From Paracoccaceae bacterium (lineage in GTDB: Bacteria > Pseudomonadota > Alphaproteobacteria > Rhodobacterales > Rhodobacteraceae), in NCBI GenBank assembly GCA_014872875.1, contig WKFI01000014.1, positions 248,001-312,000 of the forward strand: a DNA stretch of 64,000 nt, written 5' to 3'. Below, piece by piece: positions 44,604-55,183 of this stretch (position 1 is the first letter of the stretch; each line of letters starts with the position of its first letter). The translations under genes were made by a program, and so were the position numbers. Below the pieces are notes generated by a model. It ran no database searches. It saw only the letters and a list, made by a program, of their open reading frames with translations, and had not been told where the DNA came from.

Positions 44604-45980
44604 ATGACGAAATTTTCTGATCTCAACCTGAACCCGAAGGTCCTGAAAGCCATTGATGAGGCGGGGTATGAAACCCCCACCCCGATCCAGGCAGGGGCTA
44701 TTCCTCCCGCTCTCGAAGGCAAAGACGTTCTGGGCATTGCTCAGACCGGAACCGGCAAGACAGCCAGCTTTACACTGCCGATGATCACTCTGCTGGCGCG
44801 TGGCCGCGCCCGCGCCCGGATGCCGCGCAGTCTGGTATTGTGTCCGACCCGCGAACTGGCCGCTCAGGTGGCGGAGAACTTCGACACCTATACCAAGCAT
44901 CTGAAATTGACCAAGGCGTTGCTGATCGGTGGCGTTTCGTTCAAGGAACAGGATGCGCTAATCGACAAGGGCGTGGACGTGCTGATCGCCACTCCGGGCC
45001 GTCTGCTGGACCATTTCGAACGCGGCAAACTGTTGCTGACCGGCGTTCAGGTCATGGTGGTGGACGAAGCCGACCGGATGCTGGACATGGGCTTTATCCC
45101 GGACATCGAACGCATCTTTTCGCTGACGCCCTTCACCCGCCAGACGCTGTTCTTCTCGGCCACAATGGCGCCCGAGATCGAGCGGATCACCAACACCTTC
45201 CTCAGCGCTCCGGCGCGCATCGAAGTAGCACGCCAGGCCACCGCGTCCGAGACGATCGAACAGGGCGTGGTGATGTTCAAGGGCTCGCGCCGGGACCGTG
45301 AAGCCAGCGAAAAACGCAAGGTTCTGCGGGCGCTGATCGATGCCGAAGGCGAAAAATGCACCAACGCCATCATTTTCTGCAACCGCAAGACGGATGTGGA
45401 TATCTGCGCGAAATCGCTCAAGAAATACGGCTATAACGCAGCACCGATCCACGGCGACCTGGAACAGTCTCAGCGGATGAAAACGCTGGACGGGTTCCGC
45501 GATGGCAGCCTGCGGCTGTTGATTGCTTCGGACGTCGCCGCGCGCGGGTTGGATGTGCCTTCGGTCAGCCATGTCTTCAATTTCGACGTGCCCGGCCATG
45601 CCGAGGATTATGTCCACCGCATCGGTCGCACCGGTCGCGCGGGACGTGAAGGCAAAGCCATTACCATCTGCACCCCACGCGATGAAAAGGCGCTGGATGC
45701 GGTTGAGAAGCTGATCCAGAAGGAAATCCCGCGTCTCGAAAATCCGGTAAAGAAACCGGAAACAAAAACCAGCGAAGACGCGCCTGCGACTTCCAGCGAC
45801 GATCGCAAGCCGAAACCGTCTGGACGCAAGTCCGACAGCGGCAAGAAGTCTTCCGGCAGTCGTGCAGGATCTCGCTCGTCCTCGCGGTCGGACCGTGGAT
45901 CGGGCAATACGGTCGTCGGCATGGGTGACCACTTGCCCAGCTTCATCGCACTCAGCTTCGAAGAACGACGCGCAGGTTGA
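44604..45980 (+). CDS. DEAD-box RNA helicase (RhlE-like)
   Basis: 458 residues. The Q motif is FSDLNLNPKVLKAIDEAGYE with PTPIQ. Walker A is AQTGTGKT (46-53). VDEADRMLDMGF carries the DEAD box, SAT follows, and HRIGRTGRAGR is motif VI. After about residue 375 comes a low-complexity tail rich in Lys, Ser, Arg and Asp, a typical RNA-binding extension. The ATG at 44604 starts the family sequence; the upstream 188 bases look like a long leader, since the frame continues there without homology. A terminator follows. Confidence 0.92.
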   Translation: MTKFSDLNLNPKVLKAIDEAGYETPTPIQAGAIPPALEGKDVLGIAQTGTGKTASFTLPMITLLARGRARARMPRSLVLCPTRELAAQVAENFDTYTKHLKLTKALLIGGVSFKEQDALIDKGVDVLIATPGRLLDHFERGKLLLTGVQVMVVDEADRMLDMGFIPDIERIFSLTPFTRQTLFFSATMAPEIERITNTFLSAPARIEVARQATASETIEQGVVMFKGSRRDREASEKRKVLRALIDAEGEKCTNAIIFCNRKTDVDICAKSLKKYGYNAAPIHGDLEQSQRMKTLDGFRDGSLRLLIASDVAARGLDVPSVSHVFNFDVPGHAEDYVHRIGRTGRAGREGKAITICTPRDEKALDAVEKLIQKEIPRLENPVKKPETKTSEDAPATSSDDRKPKPSGRKSDSGKKSSGSRAGSRSSSRSDRGSGNTVVGMGDHLPSFIALSFEERRAG

Positions 45981-46002
45981 TCAATCCGATTACGAATTGA
46001 AG

Positions 46003-46030
46003 GGCCGTCCCGATTTGGGGCGGCCTTTTT
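46003..46030 (+). terminator. Rho-independent terminator after the DEAD-box gene
   Basis: GGCCGTCCC (46003-46011) and GGGGCGGCC (46017-46025) pair, with one wobble, around GATTT and run into five T residues. Confidence 0.85.
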
Positions 46031-46149
46031 GGTTTGTTCCGACCTTTGCACCTGCAGCATGGCGGGGTTTCCGGATTGTGCGATGCAATTACTTCACAGC
46101 TGAATTACCTCAGCAGCAATCGAACAACAGTCGCCCCTTACAAGGCAGA

Positions 46150-46335
46150 ATGAAAATGACCGAATTTGAACCCAAGTATCCGACTGCAGAAGAAATTCGT
46201 GATGCCCAGATCCTCGCTGATCGGATGCGGGGCGAGGCGATGGCCGCAGGCCTGAACCACGTCATCCGCTTCTTCGCCAAGCTGCCGCGCAAGATTGTGG
46301 CCTCGCCCAGCTGCGCCCGACCTCTGCGGTCCTGA
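46150..46335 (+). CDS. Small conserved alphaproteobacterial protein
   Basis: 61 residues. The N-terminal pattern FEPKYPTAEEIRDAQILADR, then MRGEAMAAGLNHVIRFFAKL, is helical and resembles a small family widespread in Rhodobacteraceae (I recall the label RSP_7527; unverified). An AAGGCAG ribosome site precedes the ATG at 46150, and a second ATG at 46156 is equally possible. It lies alone between two terminators, so it has its own promoter. Function unknown. Confidence 0.6.
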   Translation: MKMTEFEPKYPTAEEIRDAQILADRMRGEAMAAGLNHVIRFFAKLPRKIVASPSCARPLRS

Positions 46336-46366
46336 GCGTCCGCAAAGACAAATCCACTCACGGAAC

Positions 46367-46399
46367 AAAAAAGCCCCGCGACTGCCGCGGGGCTTTTTT
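46367..46399. terminator. Bidirectional terminator between the small gene and rnj
   Basis: AAAAAAGCCCCGCG, a short loop, then CGCGGGGCTTTTTT. A-runs and T-runs on both sides let it stop transcripts from both the rightward small gene and the leftward rnj operon. Confidence 0.85.
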
Positions 46400-46417
46400 G
46401 TTCAACACAGGATGGCA

Positions 46418-48085
46418 TCAGCGCATTCGGCTGACCACCACCGTCACTTCGGGCTTCTTGCCAATTTCGGACTGAGCACTTTGACGTGCAATGCGGCGCA
46501 GACCCTCTTCCAGCTTGTCGTCGTTGCGCAGGGTACGGGGATCTGCCCGCATCAGGAACTGGTTAAGATCCTCTTCGAGTACCTCAACCAGTGCCGCATT
46601 TGACGACCCCGTTTCCGGCAATCCCATGACCTCGCACCAGGGTTCACCCAACGGTTCGTCTTCTTCATCGAGTATGGCCGTCACAACCACATGACCGTTC
46701 AATGCCATGCGGATCCGGTCACGCACCACCCCGTCCAGTGCGCCGATCTGAACGGTTCCGTCCAGGTAGGTTCGGCCAGTGTCCACATACTCCACCACGG
46801 TCGGGGCATTGCCGCTGAGGTCCAGCATCATGCCGTTCACCGCCAGCGCCGTCGCCATTCCGTTTTCCGCAGCCAGACGGGAATGCTTGCGCAGATGGCG
46901 GTGCTCGCCATGCATGGGGATCATGATCTGGGGCTGCACCAGCGCGTGCATACGCTGCAGGTCCGGGCCGTTGGCGTGACCTGAAACATGATAGAGGCCC
47001 GAACTGTCATCGACCACATCCACGCCCTTTTCGCTGAACTGGTTGATGATGCGAATAACGCCCTTTTCGTTGCCCGGAATGGTCTTCGACGAGAACAGGA
47101 AGGTGTCGCCTTCCTTCATCTCGATGCCCCGATACTTGCCACGTGCCAGCTGAGCGGTGGCAGCACGGCGCTCACCCTGACTTCCAGTCACGATCAGCAT
47201 CAGATGTTCGCGGGGCACATCCTGAGCCTCTTCGGCACTGATCACCTTGGGAAAATCGACCAGAACACCGGTGGCCTCGGCCGCTTCGATCATGCGGCGC
47301 ATGGCGCGGCCCAACAGAACGACGGATCGGCCTGCGGCCTCCCCAGCGCGCGCCAAGGTGCGCACCCGAGCTAAGTTCGAAGCAAAGGTGGTCGCCACGA
47401 CCATACCGGTCGCTTCGCCTACAAGACGGGTAATCTCGGACGGCAGTTCGCTTTCCGACCGGCCCGGATAGGTCGAAAACACATTGGTGGAATCACAGAC
47501 CAACGCCTTGATGCCTGATTTGCCGATGGTTTCGAACAGATCGGCGTCGAACGGCTCGCCCACGCCAGGATCGGTGTCGATCTTGAAATCTCCCGAATGC
47601 AGAATCCTGCCGCCCGGCGTTTCAATCAACAAGGCCGAACTTTCCGGGATCGAATGTGAAATCGGCACGAACCCCAGCTTGAACGGCCCTGCCTGAATGG
47701 TCTCGGGCCAAGGCGACACGGTTTGCACGGTTTCTTCCGGCACCCCATGTTCCTCCAGCTTGCGCCGGGCGATGTTCGCGGTGAAGGCTCGGGCATAGAC
47801 CGGGACATTCAGGTCCTTCCAGACGTGGCCCAAAGCGCCCACGTGGTCTTCATGCGCGTGGGTGATGATAATCGCCTCCAGCCGGTCGGCGCGTTCCTTC
47901 AGCCAGGTTATATCGGCAAAGATCAGGTCCACCCCGGGCGTCGTGTCCATGTCGGGAAAGGCCACACCGATATCGACAAGGATCAGGCGCTCCTTTCCCG
48001 GCTCGCCATAGCCATAGACATAGGCGTTCATGCCGATTTCCCCGGCGCCACCGAGGGGCAGATAGATCAGTCTGTCGCTGCTCAT
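46418..48085 (-). CDS. rnj: Ribonuclease J
   Basis: This 555-residue metallo-beta-lactamase/beta-CASP RNase matures and degrades mRNA and rRNA. HAHEDHVGALG at 76-86 is the zinc-binding HxHxDH motif. LHSGDFKID and CDSTNVFS are metal and phosphate motifs. SGHANGPDLQRMHALVQPQIMIP and PMHGEHRH belong to the beta-CASP and C-terminal regions. It is the last gene of the nuo-birA-coaX-rnj array, two bases after coaX. Confidence 0.95.
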   Translation of the reverse strand: MSSDRLIYLPLGGAGEIGMNAYVYGYGEPGKERLILVDIGVAFPDMDTTPGVDLIFADITWLKERADRLEAIIITHAHEDHVGALGHVWKDLNVPVYARAFTANIARRKLEEHGVPEETVQTVSPWPETIQAGPFKLGFVPISHSIPESSALLIETPGGRILHSGDFKIDTDPGVGEPFDADLFETIGKSGIKALVCDSTNVFSTYPGRSESELPSEITRLVGEATGMVVATTFASNLARVRTLARAGEAAGRSVVLLGRAMRRMIEAAEATGVLVDFPKVISAEEAQDVPREHLMLIVTGSQGERRAATAQLARGKYRGIEMKEGDTFLFSSKTIPGNEKGVIRIINQFSEKGVDVVDDSSGLYHVSGHANGPDLQRMHALVQPQIMIPMHGEHRHLRKHSRLAAENGMATALAVNGMMLDLSGNAPTVVEYVDTGRTYLDGTVQIGALDGVVRDRIRMALNGHVVVTAILDEEDEPLGEPWCEVMGLPETGSSNAALVEVLEEDLNQFLMRADPRTLRNDDKLEEGLRRIARQSAQSEIGKKPEVTVVVSRMR

Positions 48086-48087
48086 GC

Positions 48088-48861
48088 TCAGCTGTTTTCC
48101 TTGTTATATGCGTGTATCACGGTCAGCCCGTGCATTGTCAGGTCTTCCTCGAAAGCGTCGAACAGATCTGCGGCCTGTTCGAACAGGGGCGCCAGCCCGC
48201 CGGTCGAGATTACTTTCATCGGTCGGTCATGTTCACCCTTGATGCGGGCACAGATCTCACGCACCAGGCCGACATAGCCCCAGAACACACCCGACTGCAT
48301 ACATTCAACCGTGTTGGTCCCGATCACCTTCTGGGGTTGCGAAATGTCCACATGTGGCAGCGCCGCTGCGGCCAGATGCAAAGCCTCCAGGCTCAGGTTC
48401 ACGCCGGGTGCAATCACGCCCCCCACATAAGCACCGTCATGGGCCACCACGTCAAAGGTGGTCGCGGTACCAAAATCAACCACGATCAGATCGCCGCCGT
48501 GACGGTCAAAGGCTCCAGCCGTGTTGACCAGGCGGTCCGGCCCCACCTGGGTCCCCGCATCCACGCGAGGCTTGTGGGGCAGCAGGCATTCAGGCTTGCC
48601 CACGACCAAAGGACGGCAGTCAAAAAACCGGTCGGCAAAGACGCGAAGGTTCCATACCACTCGCGGCACGGTGGACGAGATGATCACTTCGGTTATGTCG
48701 GGCTTGATCCCGTAGTGATTGATCAGCGTTGAAAACCACGTGAAATAGGCATCTGCGGTACGCGCATGATGGGTCGACGTCCTCAGCGTGCACAGGAATT
48801 TCTCCCCGTCCCAGATCGAGAACACGGTATTGGTGTTGCCGCAATCAATGGCCAGAAGCAT
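48088..48861 (-). CDS. coaX: Type III pantothenate kinase
   Basis: This 257-residue enzyme carries out the first step of CoA synthesis. The N-terminal phosphate loop is IDCGNTNTVFSIWDG. GPDRLVNTAGAF and VVDFGTATTFDVV are conserved type III motifs; the latter holds the catalytic aspartate. It lies 14 bases after birA and two bases before rnj, in the arrangement common downstream of alphaproteobacterial nuo operons. Confidence 0.95.
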   Translation of the reverse strand: MLLAIDCGNTNTVFSIWDGEKFLCTLRTSTHHARTADAYFTWFSTLINHYGIKPDITEVIISSTVPRVVWNLRVFADRFFDCRPLVVGKPECLLPHKPRVDAGTQVGPDRLVNTAGAFDRHGGDLIVVDFGTATTFDVVAHDGAYVGGVIAPGVNLSLEALHLAAAALPHVDISQPQKVIGTNTVECMQSGVFWGYVGLVREICARIKGEHDRPMKVISTGGLAPLFEQAADLFDAFEEDLTMHGLTVIHAYNKENS

Positions 48862-48875
48862 GGATGCGCTCTCCC

Positions 48876-49622
48876 CTAGAAATAGACGTCAGCCGCCGCG
48901 ATACTGACACGGCCCTTGGCGGTCTTTAAGATAAGGTTACCTGCGACGTCTACCGTTTCGAACGTGCCTTTTGTCTCCGACGTTGCGGTACGGGCGGTGA
49001 TCACTTCGCCCAGTTTCGCCGCCCGAGCCAGCCAGGCCTGCCGGATCGGTTCGAACCCGTAGGTATTGAATTGCGCCTCGTAGTGGGCATATGCCTCGGC
49101 CAAGGCGTCCAGAAATGTCTCGGGATCAACTTGAACCCCGGTCTCCGACATCAGCGACACGGGTCGCAGCGCACCGGTCTCCAGCCCTTCTGTCGGCGGT
49201 GTCTGGGCCAAATTGACGCCGATGCCGATGGACAGATGCGCAACACCGCCTGCCCTGCCCGAGCTCTCCAACAGGATCCCGGCCAGTTTGCCGCCGTTCA
49301 ACAAGACATCATTGGGCCATTTCAGACTCAATCCTTCCGCTCGACCCGACACTGTCACACAGGCGTCAAACAATGCCAACGCCGCCACGAAACTGCGCAG
49401 CGCCGACTGGTCCGGCGCACCATCCGGGCGCAGCACCAGTGTGGCGGCCAGATTTCCCTGCGGATCGCTCCAAGCTCGGCCACGGCGGCCACGGCCCTTG
49501 GTCTGCCGCAGGGCCAGGATCCACTCCGGCCCGGACAGTTCCGGCGCAATGCGGGCGGCCTCGTCCAAAGTACTGTCCACCTCGGCCAGAACCCGTTTCC
49601 CATATCCAACCGGCCATTTCAT
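48876..49622 (-). CDS. birA: Biotin-[acetyl-CoA-carboxylase] ligase
   Basis: This 248-residue enzyme attaches biotin to carboxyl-carrier proteins. GRGRRGRAWSDPQGNL is the biotinyl-AMP loop. LKWPNDVLLNGGKLAGILLES carries the catalytic lysine region. There is no N-terminal helix-turn-helix, so it is a ligase without repressor function. AGGAGG lies seven bases before the ATG at 49622. It sits directly downstream of the hairpin that follows nuoN. Confidence 0.93.
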   Translation of the reverse strand: MKWPVGYGKRVLAEVDSTLDEAARIAPELSGPEWILALRQTKGRGRRGRAWSDPQGNLAATLVLRPDGAPDQSALRSFVAALALFDACVTVSGRAEGLSLKWPNDVLLNGGKLAGILLESSGRAGGVAHLSIGIGVNLAQTPPTEGLETGALRPVSLMSETGVQVDPETFLDALAEAYAHYEAQFNTYGFEPIRQAWLARAAKLGEVITARTATSETKGTFETVDVAGNLILKTAKGRVSIAAADVYF

Positions 49623-49653
49623 GACACGTCCTCCTGGTGATCCCGGCAACGCC

Positions 49654-49683
49654 AAAAGGCCCGGTCGGTTGACCGGGCCTTTT
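49654..49683 (-). terminator. Hairpin between nuoN and birA
   Basis: AAAAGGCCCGGTC, a four-base loop, then GACCGGGCCTTTT: a perfect 13-bp stem. On the minus strand the T-run is only four long. It lies 20 bases past the nuoN stop and 31 bases before the birA ATG. It may terminate or attenuate nuo read-through into birA-coaX-rnj. Confidence 0.65.
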
Positions 49684-49703
49684 GAGCCTGCCGGATTGGC
49701 AGA

Positions 49704-51143
49704 TCAGTTGACAAGAGTTGCAGCGGCCGCGGCGGCTGCACCTTCGACACCAAACATGTTGATGATGCCCAACAGCATGACTGCGGCCGAAGCCATCAGA
49801 AAGCCCCAGAGGATCGGCTGGTTGTTGCTGTCCAGCTCTTCGCCCTCATCACCAAAATACATGTAGTAGACGATCCGCAGATAATAGAACGCCCCAATCA
49901 CCGACGCGATCACACCGGCGATGGCCAGCCAGGCCAGACCAGCATCATAGGCGGCGCGCAGAACATAGAGCTTGCCAAAGAAACCCAGCATCGGTGGCAC
50001 ACCTGCCAGCGAGAACAACAGGACCAGCATCGCCAAAGCCTTGGCCGGTTCGCGGCGGGCATAGCCGTTCAGCATGGTGATGTCGGTGACCGGCTTGCCG
50101 TCTTTCTCCATCATCAGGATGAAGGCGAAAGTGCCGACATTCATGGTCACGTAAATTGCCATGTAGACCAGAAGCGCCTGAACCCCAAACTGAGTGCCTG
50201 CAGCCAGCCCCATCATCGCATAGCCCATATGAGCGATCGACGAAAACGCCATCAGTCGCTTGATGTCACGCTGGCCAATCGCGGCCACGGCGCCCAGGAA
50301 CATCGACAGCAGTGCCAAGAGCGCGATGACCTGGCTCCAGTCCTGAACTGCCAAACCAAACGCGTCATGCATCACCCGGGCAAACAGCCCCATGGCCGCC
50401 ATTTTCGGTGCCGTGGCAAAGAAGGCTGTAACCGGCGTGGGCGAGCCTTCGTAAACGTCCGGGGTCCACATGTGGAACGGAACCGCCGACACTTTGAACG
50501 CCAGGCCCGAGATCAGGAAGATCAGACCGAACAGCAGGCCGATGGTGACTTCACCATGTTTGGCGGTTTCGATGATGCCAGAGAACAGCGTGGTGCCCGA
50601 AAACCCGTAGACCAGCGATGCACCATAAAGCAGCAGGCCCGAGCTGAGCGCGCCCAGCACGAAATACTTCAAGCCCGCCTCGGTCGATTTCACGCTATCG
50701 CGGCGCAAAGCGGCGACGACATACAAGGCCAGCGACTGAAGCTCCAGGCCCATGTAAAGCGCCATCAGGTCCCCGGCGGAAACCATCATCATCATGCCGA
50801 CGGCCGCCAGCGCCACCAGCAGCGGGTATTCGAACCGCAACAGGCCCCGGCGCGACATGTAATCCTGGCTCATCACCAGAACCGCAGCCGCGCTCAGCAG
50901 GATGGCAACCTTGGCGAAGCGGGCAAAGCCGTCATCGACGAACATGCCGCCGAAGGCCACATGGGTGCCGGAGGCCTTGGTTGCAATCCAGGCCGCCAGC
51001 ACGACCATCAGGCCTCCCGTGCTCCAGACCAGCAACGGCCCCAGTTTGTCCTTGCTGGTATACACCGCCGCAAGCAGTGCCAGCATGGCGTACACGGCCA
51101 GGACGATCTCTGGCAGGATGATTGAAAGATCAGCTTGGATCAT
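49704..51143 (-). CDS. nuoN: NADH-quinone oxidoreductase subunit N
   Basis: This 479-residue antiporter-like membrane subunit of complex I has about 14 transmembrane helices. [19 protein letters not shown] and [21 protein letters not shown] carry the conserved proton-channel lysine and histidine region. It is the last structural gene of the nuo operon, 14 bases after nuoM, and ends at a hairpin. Confidence 0.96.
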   Translation of the reverse strand: MIQADLSIILPEIVLAVYAMLALLAAVYTSKDKLGPLLVWSTGGLMVVLAAWIATKASGTHVAFGGMFVDDGFARFAKVAILLSAAAVLVMSQDYMSRRGLLRFEYPLLVALAAVGMMMMVSAGDLMALYMGLELQSLALYVVAALRRDSVKSTEAGLKYFVLGALSSGLLLYGASLVYGFSGTTLFSGIIETAKHGEVTIGLLFGLIFLISGLAFKVSAVPFHMWTPDVYEGSPTPVTAFFATAPKMAAMGLFARVMHDAFGLAVQDWSQVIALLALLSMFLGAVAAIGQRDIKRLMAFSSIAHMGYAMMGLAAGTQFGVQALLVYMAIYVTMNVGTFAFILMMEKDGKPVTDITMLNGYARREPAKALAMLVLLFSLAGVPPMLGFFGKLYVLRAAYDAGLAWLAIAGVIASVIGAFYYLRIVYYMYFGDEGEELDSNNQPILWGFLMASAAVMLLGIINMFGVEGAAAAAAATLVN

Positions 51144-51157
51144 TTCTTCCTGGCTCC

Positions 51158-52708
51158 TTAATGCGAGGCCGCGATCTTGGGCGCGGCATAATCTCCTGCC
51201 GCGGCCAGCGATGCGTCATAGTTCGAAATCAGCGCTTCGGTCGAAGGCCCGATGATATCGGTGACCAGCGACGGATAGACGCCCAGAAGGATGGTCATCA
51301 CCACCAGCGGCGCAAAGATCAGACGTTCACGCGACGACATGTCGGTGATCGCCTTGAGGCTTTCCTTGATCAGATCACCGAACACCACGCGGCGATACAA
51401 CCACAGAGCATAGCCGGCCGAGAAGATCACACCGGTTGCAGCGACGGCGGTCACCCAGGTGTTGACCTGGAAAGCCCCCATCAGGGTCAGAAATTCACCA
51501 ACAAACCCCGAGGTGCCCGGCAAACCGACATTACCCATGGTGAAGAACATGAAGACCAGCGCGTAAGCAGGCATCCGGATCACCAGACCACCATAGGCGT
51601 CGATATCGCGGGTGTGCATCCGGTCATAAATCACGCCCACACACAGGAAGAGCGCGGCCGAGATGAAGCCGTGGCTGAGCATCTGGAAGATGGCGCCGTC
51701 AATCCCTTGCTGGTTTGCGGCAAAGATCCCCATGGTCACGAAACCCATATGCGCGACCGAGGAATAGGCGATCAGCTTTTTCATGTCTTCCTGCACCATC
51801 GCCACCAGCGAGGTGTAGACAATCGCAATCGCAGACATCCACAGCACCAGATCGGTCATCACATCCGCGCCCACCGGGAACATCGGCAGCGAGAAGCGCA
51901 GGAAGCCATAGCCGCCCATCTTCAGCAGGATCGCCGCCAGAACGACCGAACCGGCGGTCGGGGCTTGCACGTGTGCATCCGGCAGCCAGGTATGAACCGG
52001 CCACATCGGCATCTTCACCGCGAAGGAGGCAAAGAAGGCCAGGAACAACAGCGTCTGCATCCCGCCCAACACATAGATGCCGAGGACCGAGAAGCTTTCG
52101 GACGAGAACTGGTGTGTCAGCAGGGTTTCGATATCGGTGGTGCCCGCATCGGCAAACATTGCGACCATCGCCACCAGCATCAGCACCGAGCCAAGAAAGG
52201 TGTAGAGGAAGAACTTGAAGCTCGCATAGATGCGGTTTGCCCCGCCCCAGATGCCGATGATCAGGAACATCGGGATCAGGCCTGCCTCGAAGAACAGGTA
52301 GAACAGCACCAGATCCAGCGCCATGAAGACACCCAGCATCAGGGTCTCCAGCAGCAGGAAGGCGATCATGTATTCCTTGACGCGGGTCGTGACGTTCCAG
52401 CTGGCCAGGATGGTCAGTGGCATGATGAAGGTGGTCAGCATCACGAACAGGACCGAGATGCCATCCACACCCATCTTGTATTTCAGACCCAGCAGCCATT
52501 CGGTTTCTTCCACCATCTGGAAGCCGGTATCCGCCGGATCAAACCCGGTATAGATGCCGATCGACACCAGGAAAGTGATCGATGTGGCCAAGAGCGCAGC
52601 CCATTTGGCATTGCGTTGCGCCGCCTCATCCTCCCCGCGCAGGAAGAGCGCGAGGATTACCGCGGCCAAGGCCGGGATAAAGGTGACGATAGAAAGGATG
52701 TTGTCCAT
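51158..52708 (-). CDS. nuoM: NADH-quinone oxidoreductase subunit M
   Basis: This 516-residue antiporter-like proton-pumping subunit of complex I has about 14 transmembrane helices. It has [20 protein letters not shown] with the conserved glutamate, and [19 protein letters not shown]. Its ATG overlaps the nuoL stop by one base. Confidence 0.96.
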   Translation of the reverse strand: MDNILSIVTFIPALAAVILALFLRGEDEAAQRNAKWAALLATSITFLVSIGIYTGFDPADTGFQMVEETEWLLGLKYKMGVDGISVLFVMLTTFIMPLTILASWNVTTRVKEYMIAFLLLETLMLGVFMALDLVLFYLFFEAGLIPMFLIIGIWGGANRIYASFKFFLYTFLGSVLMLVAMVAMFADAGTTDIETLLTHQFSSESFSVLGIYVLGGMQTLLFLAFFASFAVKMPMWPVHTWLPDAHVQAPTAGSVVLAAILLKMGGYGFLRFSLPMFPVGADVMTDLVLWMSAIAIVYTSLVAMVQEDMKKLIAYSSVAHMGFVTMGIFAANQQGIDGAIFQMLSHGFISAALFLCVGVIYDRMHTRDIDAYGGLVIRMPAYALVFMFFTMGNVGLPGTSGFVGEFLTLMGAFQVNTWVTAVAATGVIFSAGYALWLYRRVVFGDLIKESLKAITDMSSRERLIFAPLVVMTILLGVYPSLVTDIIGPSTEALISNYDASLAAAGDYAAPKIAASH

Positions 52709-54867
52709 CAGTGCGCTCCTCCGCCGATCGACATCCAGGTGACCAGGGCTGCGATCCCCAGCACCATCCAGAAGGCATAAGTGAAGATGAAACCCGACTG
52801 AGCCTTACCGGCGAGGCGAGTGAAGAAGGGAACCACACCCATCGCGACGCCATTCAGGAAACCGTCGATGGTGTTGCCGTCGCCGCGTTTCCACAGGAAC
52901 CGACCCAGGCCGATGGCAGGACGAACAAAGACCGCATCATAGATCTCGTCGAAATACCATTTGTTCAGCAGGAACTGATACAACGGCTGGAAGGTGTCTG
53001 CGGTGCGTTTCGGCAGGCTCGGGTTCCAGATATAGAACCACAGCGCCATCAACAGGCCGAAGACCATGGCGACAAAGGGCGAGACCTTGACCCATTTTGG
53101 GGCTGCGTGGGCATCGTCCAAAACGTGGTTATCGGGAGCGAAATACAGCGCGCCCTCACCCGGTTTGCCGACAAAGGCATAGTGATGCTCGCCGTAGCTG
53201 TCTTTCGCGTGGCTGTCTTCGCCATGACTGTCTGTCGCGTGACTGTCATCTGCATGGCTATCCTCGGCATGACTATCATCAGCATGGCTGTCCGATGCAT
53301 GGTCATCCGAGTGAGCTTCTCCATGGGCCGCAGCCTCGGCAACCGGAATACCATAGAACTTGCCAACCTTGTCGGCGTGTCCGAAGAACTGGTTATACCA
53401 AAGCATACCTGCAAACACCGCACCCAGGGCCAGAACCCCCAGCGGTACCAGCATGACCATCGGGCTTTCATGCGCATGATCATGCGTATGCTTGTCTCCA
53501 CGGGCCTCTCCAAAGAAGGTCAGGAAGATCAGGCGCCAGGAATAGAAGGACGTCATGCCCGCCGCGATCACCAGCGCCCAGAAGCCGAACATAGATCCGC
53601 CCGCATAGGCGCTTTCGATGATTGCATCTTTGGACAGGAAGCCGGCAAAGCCGATGGTGGTCAGTGGAATGCCAACACCGGTGATGGCCAGCGTACCAAT
53701 CATCATCGCCCAATAGGTGTAAGGGATCTTCTTACGCAGCGCGCCATAGTTGCGCATGTCCTGCTCGTGATGCATCGCATGAATGACAGAGCCCGCGCCC
53801 AGGAACAGCATCGCCTTGAAGAAAGCGTGCGTGAACAGGTGGAACATGGCCGCGCTATACATGCCGACACCGGCCGCAACGAACATGTAGCCCAACTGCG
53901 AACAGGTCGAATATGCGATCACGCGCTTGATGTCGTTCTGTACCAGACCAACGGTCGCGGCGAAGAATGCGGTCATTGCTCCCAGCACGGTGATAAAGCT
54001 GGTTGCACCCGGCGCAAACTCCATCAACGGCGACATGCGGCAGACCAGGAACACGCCCGCGGTCACCATGGTTGCGGCGTGGATCAGCGCCGACACCGGG
54101 GTCGGGCCTTCCATAGCGTCCGGCAGCCAGGTGTGCAGGATCAATTGCGCCGATTTACCCATCGCGCCGACAAACAGTAGGAAGGCGATCAGGTTCGCGG
54201 CGTTCCATTCGGTCCACAGGAACGTGACCTGGGTTTCCGCCAGCACCGGAGCAGCCTCAAAGATGTCAGAGAGGTTGATGCTGTCCACGAGGAAGAACAG
54301 ACCAAAGATCCCCAGCGCAAAGCCGAAATCCCCGACCCGGTTGACGATGAACGCTTTCATCGCCGCCGCGTTGGCCGACGGTTTGCGGTAATAGAAGCCA
54401 ATCAGCAGGTAGGACGCGACGCCCACGCCTTCCCAGCCAAAGAACATCTGAACCAGATTGTCCGAGGTCACCAGCATCAGCATGGCGAAGGTGAAGAAGG
54501 ACAGATAGGCAAAGAAGCGCGGTTTGTAGCTTTCGCCGGGACGCCATTGCGGGTCGTCCGCCATGTAGCCAAAGCTGTACAGATGCACCAGCGACGACAC
54601 GGTGGTGATCACGATCAGCATGATCGCAGTCAACCGGTCCAGACGGATCGCCCACGACGTCGAGAGAGAGCCGCTTTCGATCCAACGCAGGATCTCGATC
54701 GTTTCCGTATGACCATCAAAGGTCAGGAACACGATCCAGCTGAGCAACGCCGACAGGAACAGCAGACCGGTCGCCGTCCACAAGGCGGCTTTTTCGCCGA
54801 TGAACTTCCAGCCAAACCCGCAAATAAGCGCGCCGACCAGAGGGGCAAAAAGGAGGGTGGTTTCCAT
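52708..54867 (-). CDS. nuoL: NADH-quinone oxidoreductase subunit L with a His-rich repeat tract
   Basis: This 719-residue proton-pumping subunit at the distal end of complex I carries the lateral helix. [20 protein letters not shown] and [20 protein letters not shown] are conserved. It is about 100 residues longer than the E. coli subunit (613). Much of the excess is a hydrophilic insertion containing eight tandem pentapeptides (consensus DSHA-x) at residues 521-560, between late transmembrane helices. It lies six bases after nuoK. Confidence 0.96.
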   Translation of the reverse strand: METTLLFAPLVGALICGFGWKFIGEKAALWTATGLLFLSALLSWIVFLTFDGHTETIEILRWIESGSLSTSWAIRLDRLTAIMLIVITTVSSLVHLYSFGYMADDPQWRPGESYKPRFFAYLSFFTFAMLMLVTSDNLVQMFFGWEGVGVASYLLIGFYYRKPSANAAAMKAFIVNRVGDFGFALGIFGLFFLVDSINLSDIFEAAPVLAETQVTFLWTEWNAANLIAFLLFVGAMGKSAQLILHTWLPDAMEGPTPVSALIHAATMVTAGVFLVCRMSPLMEFAPGATSFITVLGAMTAFFAATVGLVQNDIKRVIAYSTCSQLGYMFVAAGVGMYSAAMFHLFTHAFFKAMLFLGAGSVIHAMHHEQDMRNYGALRKKIPYTYWAMMIGTLAITGVGIPLTTIGFAGFLSKDAIIESAYAGGSMFGFWALVIAAGMTSFYSWRLIFLTFFGEARGDKHTHDHAHESPMVMLVPLGVLALGAVFAGMLWYNQFFGHADKVGKFYGIPVAEAAAHGEAHSDDHASDSHADDSHAEDSHADDSHATDSHGEDSHAKDSYGEHHYAFVGKPGEGALYFAPDNHVLDDAHAAPKWVKVSPFVAMVFGLLMALWFYIWNPSLPKRTADTFQPLYQFLLNKWYFDEIYDAVFVRPAIGLGRFLWKRGDGNTIDGFLNGVAMGVVPFFTRLAGKAQSGFIFTYAFWMVLGIAALVTWMSIGGGAH
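53188..53307 (-). repeat. Eight 15-base tandem repeats inside nuoL
   Basis: Eight consecutive 15-base units encode [35 protein letters not shown] and DSYGE. Codons vary between units (GAC/GAT, AGC/AGT, CAC/CAT), so it is not a very recent expansion. Histidine at a five-residue period could bind metal. The tract is in frame and keeps nuoL open. Confidence 0.85.
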
Positions 54868-54873
54868 TAATCC

Positions 54874-55179
54874 TTACCCCTTCATGACATTGATGTCTTC
54901 AACCGCGATGGTGCCACGGTTTCGGAAGAAACAGACCAGGATGGCCAGACCGATGGCGGCCTCGGCCGCAGCGACGGTCAGAACGAACAGGGTAAAGACC
55001 TGTCCCACCAGATCGCCCAGGAAGCTTGAGAAGGCCACCAGGTTGATATTCACCGCCAGCAGCATCAGTTCGATGCTCATCAGCAGGATGATCACGTTCT
55101 TGCGGTTCAGGAAGAGCCCGAAGATGCCGATGACGAACAGTGTCGCCGCGACGGTCAGATAATGTTCAAGTCCGATCAT
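54874..55179 (-). CDS. nuoK: NADH-quinone oxidoreductase subunit K
   Basis: This 101-residue membrane subunit has three transmembrane helices. [20 protein letters not shown] and the following LML-x-VNINLV segment carry the conserved membrane glutamates of the proton path. It sits four bases after nuoJ and six before nuoL. Confidence 0.96.
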   Translation of the reverse strand: MIGLEHYLTVAATLFVIGIFGLFLNRKNVIILLMSIELMLLAVNINLVAFSSFLGDLVGQVFTLFVLTVAAAEAAIGLAILVCFFRNRGTIAVEDINVMKG

Positions 55180-55183
55180 TGGA

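Noticed and set aside
53188-53307. Tandem repeat considered as a CRISPR or minisatellite array
   Set aside because: Units are 15 bases with no spacers and stay in frame within nuoL; it is a coding repeat.
52711-54180. 489-codon open frame on the plus strand
   Set aside because: It is antisense to nuoL, has shadow-type composition (rich in Arg, His, Gln) and no recognisable domain.
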